DNA from: Olsenella sp. kh2p3
GTDB taxonomy: Bacteria; Actinomycetota; Coriobacteriia; Coriobacteriales; Atopobiaceae
Assembly (NCBI GenBank): GCA_900119625.1
Contig: FPKD01000007.1
Coordinates: 50,965-114,964, forward strand
Length of the DNA stretch: 64,000 bases
Direction of reading: 5' to 3'
The notes below the pieces were generated by a model that was not told where the DNA came from, did not search any database, and worked only from the letters and a program-made list of their open reading frames with translations. Below, one piece after another: positions 38,976-47,149 of this stretch (the stretch's first letter is position 1; each line of letters opens with the position of its first letter). The translations under genes and the position numbers were made by a program.

Positions 38976-39047
38976 GGGTCTCGATGAATTCCCAGATTTC
39001 GGTTAATCCTGGAATAAAGTCAGCCTTGGGTCTCGATTAATTCCTAG
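38976..39047. repeat. paired operator-like direct repeat upstream of the YegP-like gene
   Basis: GGGTCTCGATGAATTCCCAG (38976-38995) and GGGTCTCGATTAATTCCTAG (39028-39047) match at 18 of 20 positions, 52 bp apart, close to five helical turns; AATCCTGGAAT between them is a partial inverse. The rest of the 600-bp divergent gap (38703-39302) has a small hairpin near 38843-38863 and an AT-rich TATTTATACGG at 39061, but nothing I can name. Confidence 0.5.
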
Positions 39048-39302
39048 TGTTGCACTGGGATATTTATACGGCGTACAGTTCTTCTCGCCCCCGTACGTCG
39101 GCGAATGCGAAACGCAATGGAAACGAAACATCGGGATGGGACGCCTTACCATTCGGCTGCGACACCCTTGCCGATTCCGTCCCAAAACCAACCACTCGCC
39201 ATCTTGGTGGCTCTGCCTGCCCCAAAGGGGTGGAATGTATACCGTATGGAAGGCCCAATCGGCCGAAAGCAGTATCCGCCGCGAGCGTTTGGGGTGATTT
39301 GT

Positions 39303-39674
39303 ATGGGGCAGTACGTACTCAATGAGAACGACGGGAAGTACCTCTTCAACCTGTGTGCAAGCAACGGCCACATCGTCGCCACGTCCATGGTCTTCCCATC
39401 CAAGGACGATTGCCTTGATGGCATCGAGCGCATTCGTAAGACGGCTAAGGACGCGGTCGTCGAGGACACCACGTCGCTCGACTGGCAGTCCCTGCCCGCG
39501 CCTAAGTACCGCATCTTCCAGACCCTCTCGGGCAACTACTTCTTCCGCTTCTATCCAAGCGAGAGCAACGACATCGCGCAGTCTCACTCCTATCCAAAGA
39601 AGGACAGCCTGCTGAGAAGGATCGAGCGCATGCGCAACGAATGCGACTCCCCGCTGGCGCAGGACGAGGAGTAG
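39303..39674 (+). CDS. YegP-like DUF1508 protein
   Basis: A 123-residue protein with two DUF1508 repeats, the second diverged. Repeat 1: GKYLFNLCASNGHIVATSMVFPSKDDCLDGIERIRK; repeat 2: GNYFFRFYPSESNDIAQSHSYPKKDSLLRRIERMR. DUF1508 proteins are small, of unknown role, sometimes linked to stress. I start it at ATG 39303, where the conserved part begins, but its ribosome site is weak; the frame is open from ATG 39105, which would add 66 residues with no recognisable domain. Confidence 0.72.
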   Translation: MGQYVLNENDGKYLFNLCASNGHIVATSMVFPSKDDCLDGIERIRKTAKDAVVEDTTSLDWQSLPAPKYRIFQTLSGNYFFRFYPSESNDIAQSHSYPKKDSLLRRIERMRNECDSPLAQDEE

Positions 39675-39744
39675 CGCGGCATCGCGCTGCGTGGCGCCCA
39701 CGGGCGAGAGGCGCGACGAGAGGTGCTACGACCTTCTCTGCGAG

Positions 39745-39945
39745 AAATGCCGCTCCGGCGAGAATTTGGCGCCGGAGCGGCATCTTTGTACGTAATTGCT
39801 GCGGGAACGTGCCCTCGGGCGGCAAAATGTCGCCGGAAGGCGCGTTATGTTGTAATTCGCATCAAAATCGCTGTTCCGGCGACGTTTTGTCGCCGGAGGG
39901 CGCCCAGTGTTGCAATTCGCACCAAAAGGGGCCTTCCGGCGACGC
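39745..39945. repeat. family C hairpin repeats, locus 6 (about four units)
   Basis: Four hairpins (ATGCCGCTCCGGCG/GCGCCGGAGCGGCAT and relatives) with linkers TGTACGTAATTGCTGCGGGA, ATGTTGTAATTCGCATCAAA and AGTGTTGCAATTCGCACCAA. The last two linkers are 60 bp apart. It fills the convergent gap between the YegP-like gene and gatB. Confidence 0.7.
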
Positions 39946-39998
39946 GCAACACGCGACACGCGCGACACACAACCGTCGAAAGATCACGCGCTGCAGCT

Positions 39999-41534
39999 CT
40001 ACCCCTCGAGGCGCGCAGTGAGCAGCTTGTTGAACAGCTTGGGGTTGCCGGTGCCGCGGCTCGCCTTCATGCACTGACCCACCAGGTAGCCCACGACCTT
40101 CTTGTTGCCGTCGTAGTACTGCTGGACCTGATCGGTGCAGCGTGCGAGAACCTCGTCCACAATGGGCTCGAGCGCCGCCGTATCCGTCACCTGGCGCATG
40201 CCGCGCTCGTCCACCACGCGCTCCGGGTCCTTGTCAGTGCCGTTGACGGCCTCAAGGACCTCGCGTGCCTGCGCAAACGTGATGGCGTCCTCAGCGAGAA
40301 GCCCAGAGATGCTCCTCACCTGCGCGGGCGTCAGCGCGTCGAAGCTCGGCGCCAGGTTCACCATCACATTGGCGATGGTGGCAACGGCCTTCGCCGGCGC
40401 GCCCTCGAGCGCCTCCTCGAAGAAGGCCGCAACCGCAGGGTCGCCCGCAAGCTGGGCGGCGTCGGCGCGCTTCAGGCCGTAGTCGTGCATGTAGCGGTCG
40501 CGCTTGGCGTCCGGCAGCTCCGGGATCTTCTCGCGCGCCTCCTCGATGAAGTCGTCGGTGAGGTCGAATGGCGCCAGGTCAGGGTCGGGGAACAAGCGGT
40601 AGTCGTCCGCCGTCTCCTTCACGCGCATCACCACGGTGCGACGACGGCTGGGCTCCCAGTGACGCGTCTCCTGGTAGATGATGCCGCCCTCCTCGAGCAC
40701 CTCGGCCTGGCGGCAGATCTCGTACTCAAGCGCGTCGTGCAGGCTCTTGAACGAGTTGATGTTCTTCATCTCGGTCTTGGTGCCCAGGCGCGTCTCGCCG
40801 CGGCGACGCAGGCTGATGTTGCCGTCGCAGCGCATGGAGCCGTTCTCCAGCGAGCAGTCGGAGATGCCGAGCGTCTTGAACGTCTGCTGCAGCTTCTCCA
40901 TGAAGAGACGGGCCTCCTCGGGCGTGCGCAGGTCGGGCTCGGTGACCAGCTCGATCAGCGGCGTGCCGCAGCGGTTGTAGTCGATGAGGCTCTCGGTGGC
41001 CGCGGTGATGCGGCCCTCCTCGCCGCCCACGTGCACCATCTTGGCGGCGTCCTCCTCCATGTGGATGCGCAGGATGCGGATGGGCGCCACGTAGGAGCCG
41101 TCCTTCTCGCGCGAGATGGGCGTCTCGCCGTCGCCCGCCACGTCTTCCCAGGCCGGGCGCTCGGCCGCGCCCTCGCCGGAGACCTCCAGGTCAAGGTGCC
41201 CGTGCATGCAGAAGGCCACCGGCCCCTGCGTGGTCTGGAAGTTCTTGGCCATGTCGGGATAGAAGTAGTGCTTGCGGTAGAACATCGAGTGGCGCATGAT
41301 CTGGCAGTTTGTGGCCAGACCCGCCATCACGATGGACTGGATGGCCGCACGGTTGGGCACCGGCAGCGCGCCCGGCATGCCCAGGCACACGGGGCAGACG
41401 TTGGTGTTGGGCGGGTCGTCGTGCGTGTTCTTGCAGTTGCAGAACATCTTGGTCTCGAGCGTGGTGAGCTCGGTGTGGACCTCAAGGCCAATGACGGCCT
41501 CCCAGTCCTTCAGGACCTCGGCGAGCTTCTTCAT
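39999..41534 (-). CDS. gatB: Asp-tRNA(Asn)/Glu-tRNA(Gln) amidotransferase subunit B
   Basis: The 511-residue kinase/tRNA-binding subunit of GatCAB, which activates misacylated Glu-tRNA(Gln) or Asp-tRNA(Asn) for amidation. EAVIGLEVHTELTT opens the cradle domain; CxC and CPVCLGMPG (near 33-52) form the zinc site; HYFYPDMAKNFQ follows; the C-terminal YqeY-like tail (about 365-511) binds tRNA. Its ATG overlaps the gatA stop by 1 base (TAATG). The organism presumably lacks GlnRS and/or AsnRS. Confidence 0.96.
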   Translation of the reverse strand: MKKLAEVLKDWEAVIGLEVHTELTTLETKMFCNCKNTHDDPPNTNVCPVCLGMPGALPVPNRAAIQSIVMAGLATNCQIMRHSMFYRKHYFYPDMAKNFQTTQGPVAFCMHGHLDLEVSGEGAAERPAWEDVAGDGETPISREKDGSYVAPIRILRIHMEEDAAKMVHVGGEEGRITAATESLIDYNRCGTPLIELVTEPDLRTPEEARLFMEKLQQTFKTLGISDCSLENGSMRCDGNISLRRRGETRLGTKTEMKNINSFKSLHDALEYEICRQAEVLEEGGIIYQETRHWEPSRRRTVVMRVKETADDYRLFPDPDLAPFDLTDDFIEEAREKIPELPDAKRDRYMHDYGLKRADAAQLAGDPAVAAFFEEALEGAPAKAVATIANVMVNLAPSFDALTPAQVRSISGLLAEDAITFAQAREVLEAVNGTDKDPERVVDERGMRQVTDTAALEPIVDEVLARCTDQVQQYYDGNKKVVGYLVGQCMKASRGTGNPKLFNKLLTARLEG

Positions 41535-43027
41535 TAGAGCTCACCCCCCTTTCCGGCAAACTCGGGCGCAACGGCACCGCGCGCCGAGAAGGATTTCTCG
41601 ACGGCGCGGGCAAAGCGCAGGAGCTTGCGGTCCGAGAAGGCCGGCCCCTGCAGCTGGACCGAGACGGGCAGGTGGGACTCTGCCCCAAGGCCTAGCGGCA
41701 CCGAGATGCCACCGTTGCCGGCAATGTTGTTCGAGATGGTGAACATGTCCGAGGCGTACATCTGCGTGGGATCGCTCATCTCGCCAAACTTGAACGCCGT
41801 GCGCGGAGAGGCGGGCATGAGAATGACGTCGCACTGCTCATAGGCGCGCTTGTAGTCCTGCGTGATGAGGGTACGTACCTGCTGCGCCGGGTAGTAGTAC
41901 TTGTCGTACACGCCGCTGGAGAGAAGGTACGCCCCAAGCATCTGGCGACGCTTGGCCTCCTCGCCAAAGCCGTGCGCGCGACTCTTGGACGTTTGCTCGG
42001 CAAGCGAGAGGCACCCCTCCTCCTGGTAGCCGTAGCGCACGCCGTCAAAGCGGGCGAGGTTGGAGAAGGCCTCGCACGGCGCAATCACGTAGTATGCGGC
42101 GATTGCGGACTTGATGTTGGGAAGGTCAACTTCGACCAGCTGGGCGCCAGCGTTCTCAAGGGCCTTCGCCGCACCCTCCACGGCGGTGCGAACCTCCGCC
42201 GTGAGGCCGGCGGCATCCATGAGCGCGGGCACCACGCCCACGCGCATGCCCTCGACGGGGTCCTCCAGGTGCTCGAGGAAGTCGACGGTGCAGGGCTGGC
42301 TCGTTGAGTCGTACGGATCGCGGCCGGCAGCGGTGAGGGCGTTCATGGCAAGTGCCACGTCCTCCACGCTACGGCCAAAGGGGCCAACCTGGTCGAGCGA
42401 GGAGCCAAAGGCAACCACGCCGTAGCGGCTCACGGCGCCATACGTGGGCTTCATGCCCACCACGCCGCAGAGGCTCGCGGGCTGGCGGATGGAGCCACCC
42501 GTGTCGGAGCCCAGCGAGATGGTGACCTCGCCGGCGGCGACGGCAGCAGCCGAGCCGCCCGAGGAGCCGCCGGGCACGCGCTCGGTGTCCCAGGGGTTGT
42601 TAGTGCGGTGGAAGGCCGAGGACTCGGTGGACGAGCCAAACGCGAACTCGTCCATGTTGGCCTTGCCCATGGGCGTGGCGCCCGCGTCGAGCATGCGCTG
42701 CACGCACGTTGCGGTGAAGGTCGACTCGTAGTTTTCGAGCATCTTGGAGGCGCAGGTCGTGCGCGTGCCCACCAGGTGCATGTTGTCCTTGAAAGCCACG
42801 GGCACGCCGGCCAGGGGACCGAGCTTCTCGCCTGCCGCGCGACGACGGTCCGTCTCGGCAGCGGCAGCGAGGGCAAGGTCGGACGAGACCTGCAGGAATG
42901 CCTGGACCTTCTCGTCACGCGCTTCGATGGCGTCGAGGGAGGCCTTGGCCACCTCGGTTGCGCTGAACTCCCCCGCGGCCACGCCGGCAGCGATGCGCGC
43001 GGCGGAGAGCTGGTCGATGTTGGCCAT
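41534..43027 (-). CDS. gatA: Asp-tRNA(Asn)/Glu-tRNA(Gln) amidotransferase subunit A
   Basis: The 497-residue glutaminase of GatCAB, an amidase-signature enzyme. The catalytic triad is visible: Lys in VAFKDNMHLVG (near 77), cis-Ser in PGGSSGGSAAAVAAG (near 153) and nucleophile Ser in GSDTGGSIRQPAS (near 177). It releases ammonia from glutamine, which tunnels to GatB. TAATG overlaps couple it to gatC and gatB. Confidence 0.96.
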   Translation of the reverse strand: MANIDQLSAARIAAGVAAGEFSATEVAKASLDAIEARDEKVQAFLQVSSDLALAAAAETDRRRAAGEKLGPLAGVPVAFKDNMHLVGTRTTCASKMLENYESTFTATCVQRMLDAGATPMGKANMDEFAFGSSTESSAFHRTNNPWDTERVPGGSSGGSAAAVAAGEVTISLGSDTGGSIRQPASLCGVVGMKPTYGAVSRYGVVAFGSSLDQVGPFGRSVEDVALAMNALTAAGRDPYDSTSQPCTVDFLEHLEDPVEGMRVGVVPALMDAAGLTAEVRTAVEGAAKALENAGAQLVEVDLPNIKSAIAAYYVIAPCEAFSNLARFDGVRYGYQEEGCLSLAEQTSKSRAHGFGEEAKRRQMLGAYLLSSGVYDKYYYPAQQVRTLITQDYKRAYEQCDVILMPASPRTAFKFGEMSDPTQMYASDMFTISNNIAGNGGISVPLGLGAESHLPVSVQLQGPAFSDRKLLRFARAVEKSFSARGAVAPEFAGKGGEL

Positions 43028-43353
43028 TAGGCGATGCCTCCCTCGTCTTCGTCGGTACCCAGGATCGAGGGCACGCGGAAGTAGCGGTCGCGCGTAGAGC
43101 CCGCGTTCTTGAGCGCCACGTCAATGGGCAGCGCGCGGACAGAATCGTCGATGATGTCCTCGCCCATCACGTTGGAGAGGTCGCCGATGGGGTGGAAGGT
43201 GGGGTCGACCCCGTCGAGGTCGTACTGGCGGATGGGCTCGAGAAGGTCGACCGCCTCGTTCATGTAGGTGGTCATCTCGTCGAGCTCCTCGTCCGTGAGG
43301 GCTATGCGCGCGTAGTCCGCGATGCCCTGCACGTCTTCCCTGCTGAGTGCCAT
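43027..43353 (-). CDS. gatC: Asp-tRNA(Asn)/Glu-tRNA(Gln) amidotransferase subunit C
   Basis: A 108-residue belt subunit that stabilises GatA-GatB. LSREDVQGIADYARIALTDEEL and DPTFHPIGDLSNVMGEDI are typical GatC. ATG 43353 follows AGGAGGACCC; the frame runs on upstream through the tandem repeats but without conservation. First gene of gatCAB; its upstream region carries the two 66-bp repeats. Confidence 0.93.
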   Translation of the reverse strand: MALSREDVQGIADYARIALTDEELDEMTTYMNEAVDLLEPIRQYDLDGVDPTFHPIGDLSNVMGEDIIDDSVRALPIDVALKNAGSTRDRYFRVPSILGTDEDEGGIA

Positions 43354-43456
43354 GGGTCCTCCTGTCTGGAGCTGTGTCACGCCGTCCATTCTACGGGACA
43401 GGGCGCCAGGGCGCGGCGTCACATTACCAAGGCGCAACACGAGGGCGCCGCCTGGC

Positions 43457-43606
43457 CGATACACATTCGCACCCGAACCTGTATCCCGCGCAGGTCGATA
43501 CACATTCGGGCAACGAATGTGTGGCGCACTCGGCCCAGCTCGATACACATTCGCACCCGAACCTGTATCCCGCGCAGGTCGATACACATTCGGACAACGA
43601 ATGTGT
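43457..43606. repeat. two 66-bp direct repeats upstream of gatC
   Basis: Units 43457-43522 and 43541-43606 differ at one base (CGGGCAA against CGGACAA) and are 18 bp apart. Each holds two copies of CGATACACATTCG, a small CCTG..CAGG hairpin, and a 9-bp hairpin ACACATTCG/CGAATGTGT. They lie 104 bp and more upstream of the gatC start, in the 432-bp divergent gap to the small membrane peptide gene. Confidence 0.8.
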
Positions 43607-43785
43607 ATCGCTTGCTGGTCAGGCCGCAACTTGTTCGCGCGAGAAGGGCGCAGCTCTGCCGAGAGACCCCAGCTTACAAAGCCGTAAGACAGCCGTAAGC
43701 CTGGTCGATGGCACCAAACAGCCGCTCGCGGGAGTATAGGGTCAACGAAAAGCAACGACCAAGCGTCGCGTCGGAAGGAGTCACC

Positions 43786-43899
43786 ATGAACGTCCTCGAG
43801 CACATCGCCTTCATCGCCATCGTGTGCGTACTGAGCCTCATCGTCATCGTCGGCGACGGTGGCGAGCGCAACCGTCGCCCCAGCCGTCGCCGCCGCTAG
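43786..43899 (+). CDS. 37-residue single-pass membrane peptide
   Basis: Too short for most gene finders but convincing: ATG 43786 is preceded by GGAAGGAGTCACC, an ideal ribosome site. The peptide has a short acidic head (MNVLEHI), one hydrophobic helix (AFIAIVCVLSLIVIVG) and a strongly basic tail (ERNRRPSRRRR), so it should insert with the tail in the cytoplasm. No family is recognised; it could regulate a membrane partner. A 14-bp hairpin at 43949-43979 lies 50 bp after its stop. Confidence 0.65.
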   Translation: MNVLEHIAFIAIVCVLSLIVIVGDGGERNRRPSRRRR

Positions 43900-43948
43900 C
43901 GCGAGCAGCCGCCACCGGCGCACCCCCGACAAGACCCACCTTCCTCCC

Positions 43949-43979
43949 GCGGGGAGAGGGACCCAGTCCCTCTCCCCGC
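43949..43979 (+). terminator. hairpin after the small membrane peptide gene
   Basis: GCGGGGAGAGGGAC pairs with GTCCCTCTCCCCGC across a 3-nt loop. There is no T-run after it, so it may be a weak or factor-assisted terminator. Confidence 0.45.
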
Positions 43980-44098
43980 CCCCCTGTCTCTGGTCGGATC
44001 GCTGTCAAACCCAAGACGCCCGGCCCACACACATACGCGAAGCACACGAGCCAGCGTTAATGGTCAGCTCTCGCAAGAGACCAATACAGCTTGCTCAC

Positions 44099-44140
44099 AA
44101 AGGCGAATAAGGCGAAAATAGGCGAACAAGGCGAAAGGCT
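44099..44140. repeat. short AGGCGAA tandem repeat
   Basis: Four near copies of AAGGCGAA (spacing 9-11 bp) lie just 5' of the conserved part of the AAA ATPase gene, where its start codon would be expected. Confidence 0.6.
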
Positions 44141-44194
44141 CCCACGACGCCTCCAATCAACCCATTCACCCCAGAATTTGGCAGCGTCCCCCTC

Positions 44195-45250
44195 GTGATG
44201 GCTGGTCGTCAGTCAATCAGACGAGAATTGTTCGACGCCTTTGTCCAGGGCAGGGGAAATCCAAACCTGTCCAGCATTCTTGTTGGTCCGCGAGGATCCG
44301 GGAAGACCGCGCTTCTCACATATCTTGGTAAAGAGGCCTCCGAGCAGGGCTGGATTGCGGTTCACGCCGTTGCTATTCCCGGCATGCTCGAGGACATATA
44401 CGAGCAGACGCTTCTCGCCTGCGACAACGTCTTGGGCGAGGGGAAGGCGAAGACCCTTCGTCTCGCGAGCATTGGCGTTGGGCCCGTTAGCGCCAGCTGG
44501 GAAGTTGCATCCGCCCCTTCTGAGAACTGGCGTACCCGCATGGGCAAGCTCGTTAGCGCAATCGAGGATGCTGGCTACGGCCTTCTCATCACAGTTGATG
44601 AAGTGGTTGCAACGCTCGATGAGATGGTCACCCTCGCAGCCGTCTATCAACTATTCGTACGCGAGCAGCGTCGCGTTGCCCTGGTAATGGCAGGTCTCCC
44701 CCACAACATCAGCGCCCTTATCAACGACAAGAGCGTCTCCTTCCTGAGAAGAGCGCAGCAGCATACCCTGGGGACCATTCCCGACGCCGACGTAAGGGAA
44801 GCCTTCAGGCAGACGGCTGCCATAGGCGGAAAAGACGTCACAGACGACGCGCTCGAGGCGTGCGTCCACGCAATCGGGGGCTTTCCCTACATGCTCCAGC
44901 TCGTGGGGTTCAGATGCTGGCAGGCAACCAGCCCGGACGACGTCATATCTGCGGGCAGTGCGCAGCGCGGAATTCGAGATGCGCAGGATGACTTTCGGTC
45001 GCGCATCCTTGCGCCTACACTCCGGGAGCTCTCCGAGATTGACCTGCGGTTCGTCGAGGCAATGCTCGAGGACGAGCGCGAGAGCCGCATTTCAGATATA
45101 GCCAAGCGCATGGGCGTAGAAAGCCGATACGCGTCGAAGTACCGCAGCAGGCTGCTCGCAGAGGGGGTCATCGAGCAGGTCGCGCGCGGCGTGGTGCGCT
45201 TTGCTCTTCCCGAATTTAGGGCTTACGTTCGAGAAGAGCTCGGCACCTAG
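44195..45250 (+). CDS. AAA-type ATPase (ORC/Cdc6-like) with winged helix; 5' end abnormal
   Basis: A 351-residue ATPase. Walker A is VGPRGSGKTALL (near 30), Walker B LLITVDEV (near 130), with a sensor region and a C-terminal winged helix (ISDIAKRMGVESRYASKYRSRLLAEGVIEQ). Such ORC-like ATPases are common in gut actinobacteria, some as toxin or defence partners; function unknown. Homology-like sequence continues upstream in frame (NPFTPEFGSVPLVMAGR, from 44159), a motif I recall at the N-terminus of this family, yet no ATG, GTG or TTG exists between the stop at 44108 and GTG 44195, and no ribosome site precedes GTG/ATG. The 5' end may be damaged or use a rare start. Confidence 0.7.
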   Translation: MMAGRQSIRRELFDAFVQGRGNPNLSSILVGPRGSGKTALLTYLGKEASEQGWIAVHAVAIPGMLEDIYEQTLLACDNVLGEGKAKTLRLASIGVGPVSASWEVASAPSENWRTRMGKLVSAIEDAGYGLLITVDEVVATLDEMVTLAAVYQLFVREQRRVALVMAGLPHNISALINDKSVSFLRRAQQHTLGTIPDADVREAFRQTAAIGGKDVTDDALEACVHAIGGFPYMLQLVGFRCWQATSPDDVISAGSAQRGIRDAQDDFRSRILAPTLRELSEIDLRFVEAMLEDERESRISDIAKRMGVESRYASKYRSRLLAEGVIEQVARGVVRFALPEFRAYVREELGT

Positions 45251-45272
45251 CCGCCCGCGCCTAGCACGCCTC

Positions 45273-47147
45273 CTACGCAACCTCCTCGAACTGCGACTGG
45301 TACAGTTGCGCGTAGAAGCCGCCCGCGGCGAGAAGCTCATCGTGCGTGCCCTTCTCCACAACGTCGCCGTCGCGCAGCACCAGGATGGTGTCCGCGTTCT
45401 TGATGGTCGAGAGACGGTGCGCAATCACAAAGCTCGTACGCCCTGCCATGAGCTTGTCCATCGCGCGCTGGATGCGCCACTCGGTGCGCGTGTCCACGTT
45501 CGAGGTGGCCTCATCCAGGATGAGGATGGGCCTGTCGGCGAGAACCGCGCGGGCAATGGTCAAGAGCTGGCGCTGCCCCTGGGAGATGTTGGTTGCGCCC
45601 TCGTCCAGCTCGAAGTCGTAGCCGCCCGGCAGCGTCTTGATGAAGTGCTCGCAGTGCGCATAGTGCGCGGCGGCCTCCACCTCCTCGTCGGTGGCGTCAA
45701 GGCGCCCAAAGCGGATGTTCTCGCGGATGCTGCCCTTGAAGAGCCACGCGTCCTGAAGGACCATCGAGAAGTTCTGGCGAAGGTCCTCTCGTCCAACGCT
45801 GCGCACATCGTGGCCGTCCACAGAAAGCGCGCCTGCGTCCACATCGTAGAAGCGCAGCAGGAGCTTCATGAGCGTGGTCTTGCCGGCGCCGGTGGGCCCC
45901 ACGATAGCCACCGTGCGGCCAGGCTCGACGTCTGCCGAGAAGTCATGGATAATCGTCTGCCCCGGCAGGTAGCCAAAGGAGACGTGGTCAAAGTCCACGG
46001 CACCCGTGGCGTGGCCAATCGCCTCGGCCGGCGTACCTGTGGTGGGGTCGAGCGCCGCTGTCTCTTCCTCCTCCGGCGCCTCCAGGAACTCAAAGACACG
46101 CTCGGCGCAGGCAGCCATCTGCTGCAGCACGTTTGATACCGTTGCCAGCTGCGAGATGGGCTGCGTAAAGTTCTTGACGTACTGGATGAAGGACTGGATG
46201 TCGCCCGGCTGGATGGCGCCCGTCACGGCAAGGCCCGCGCCAACCACAACCACGCCCACGTAGCCCATGTTGCCCACGAGGTTCATGAGCGGCTGCATGA
46301 GGCCCGAGAGGAACTGACTCTTCCATGCGCTCTCGTAGAGCTGGTCGTTCTCCTCCTCAAAGCGCTCCACGGCGTGGTCCCCGCGGTTGAACGCCTGAAT
46401 CACCACCTGGCCCGAGAAGTCCTCCTCAACGCGCCCGTTCACCGCGCCGAGCTGCTCCTGCTGCAGGCGGAAGTACTTCTGCGAGCGGCGGATGAGCACG
46501 CCCAGGACAAGCGCCGATACCGGCAGCGTCACAAAGGTCACGCCCGCCAGCGGCACCGAGATGGTGAGCATCATGATGGCCACGCCCACCACCTGCGTGA
46601 TGGAGGTCACCAGCTGGATGAGGCCCTGGTTGAGCGACTGGCTCAGGGTGTCAACGTCGTTGGTCATGCGCGAGAGCACGTCGCCCTTAGAGATGGACTT
46701 GCCATCGAAGTACGAGAGGGGCACCTTGGAGATCTTGTCGGCGATCTGGCCGCGCATGCGGAACACGACCTTCTGCGTGACGCCCGTCATGATCCAGCTC
46801 TGGAGGCCGGACGCCGCGGCGCTGGCCAGGTAGATCACGAGAAGGGTCACCAGGATCTGACCGATGAGGCCAAAGTCTATGCCGCCCGTGCCGGCAGCCG
46901 CGGCCTGCACGCCACGGATGACCTCGGTGGTTGCGTTGCCCAGGACCTTTGGTCCCACCACCGAGAACACCACCGACGCCATGGCAAGGACCACCGCCGC
47001 CACAAGCCCCACGCGATATGGCCCCATGTAGTGCATGAGCTTTCGAATGGTGCCCTTGAAGTCCTTGGCCTTCTCGCCCGGCGCCATACGGCTTCCCGGC
47101 CCATGCGGGCGAGGCGCGCGACGGGGCTGCTGTGTTTTCTCGGCCAT
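45273..47147 (-). CDS. heterodimeric ABC multidrug exporter subunit (consensus Walker B)
   Basis: A 624-residue half transporter: six helices (about 45-350), then an ATPase domain with Walker A VGPTGAGKTT, Walker B ILILDEATSNVD and switch His in IAHRLS. The signature is ISQGQRQ instead of LSGGQ. Its partner, 2 bp upstream, has the reverse pattern, so together they form one functional and one degenerate ATP site, as in BmrCD, LmrCD and TM287/288. The N-terminal 30 residues are basic and Pro-rich. Probably exports drugs or lipids; MarR-controlled. Confidence 0.9.
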   Translation of the reverse strand: MAEKTQQPRRAPRPHGPGSRMAPGEKAKDFKGTIRKLMHYMGPYRVGLVAAVVLAMASVVFSVVGPKVLGNATTEVIRGVQAAAAGTGGIDFGLIGQILVTLLVIYLASAAASGLQSWIMTGVTQKVVFRMRGQIADKISKVPLSYFDGKSISKGDVLSRMTNDVDTLSQSLNQGLIQLVTSITQVVGVAIMMLTISVPLAGVTFVTLPVSALVLGVLIRRSQKYFRLQQEQLGAVNGRVEEDFSGQVVIQAFNRGDHAVERFEEENDQLYESAWKSQFLSGLMQPLMNLVGNMGYVGVVVVGAGLAVTGAIQPGDIQSFIQYVKNFTQPISQLATVSNVLQQMAACAERVFEFLEAPEEEETAALDPTTGTPAEAIGHATGAVDFDHVSFGYLPGQTIIHDFSADVEPGRTVAIVGPTGAGKTTLMKLLLRFYDVDAGALSVDGHDVRSVGREDLRQNFSMVLQDAWLFKGSIRENIRFGRLDATDEEVEAAAHYAHCEHFIKTLPGGYDFELDEGATNISQGQRQLLTIARAVLADRPILILDEATSNVDTRTEWRIQRAMDKLMAGRTSFVIAHRLSTIKNADTILVLRDGDVVEKGTHDELLAAGGFYAQLYQSQFEEVA

Positions 47148-47149
47148 GC

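Noticed and set aside
43457..43606. CRISPR array
   Set aside because: Only two units, the repeat (66 bp) is longer than the spacer (18 bp), and there are no cas genes.
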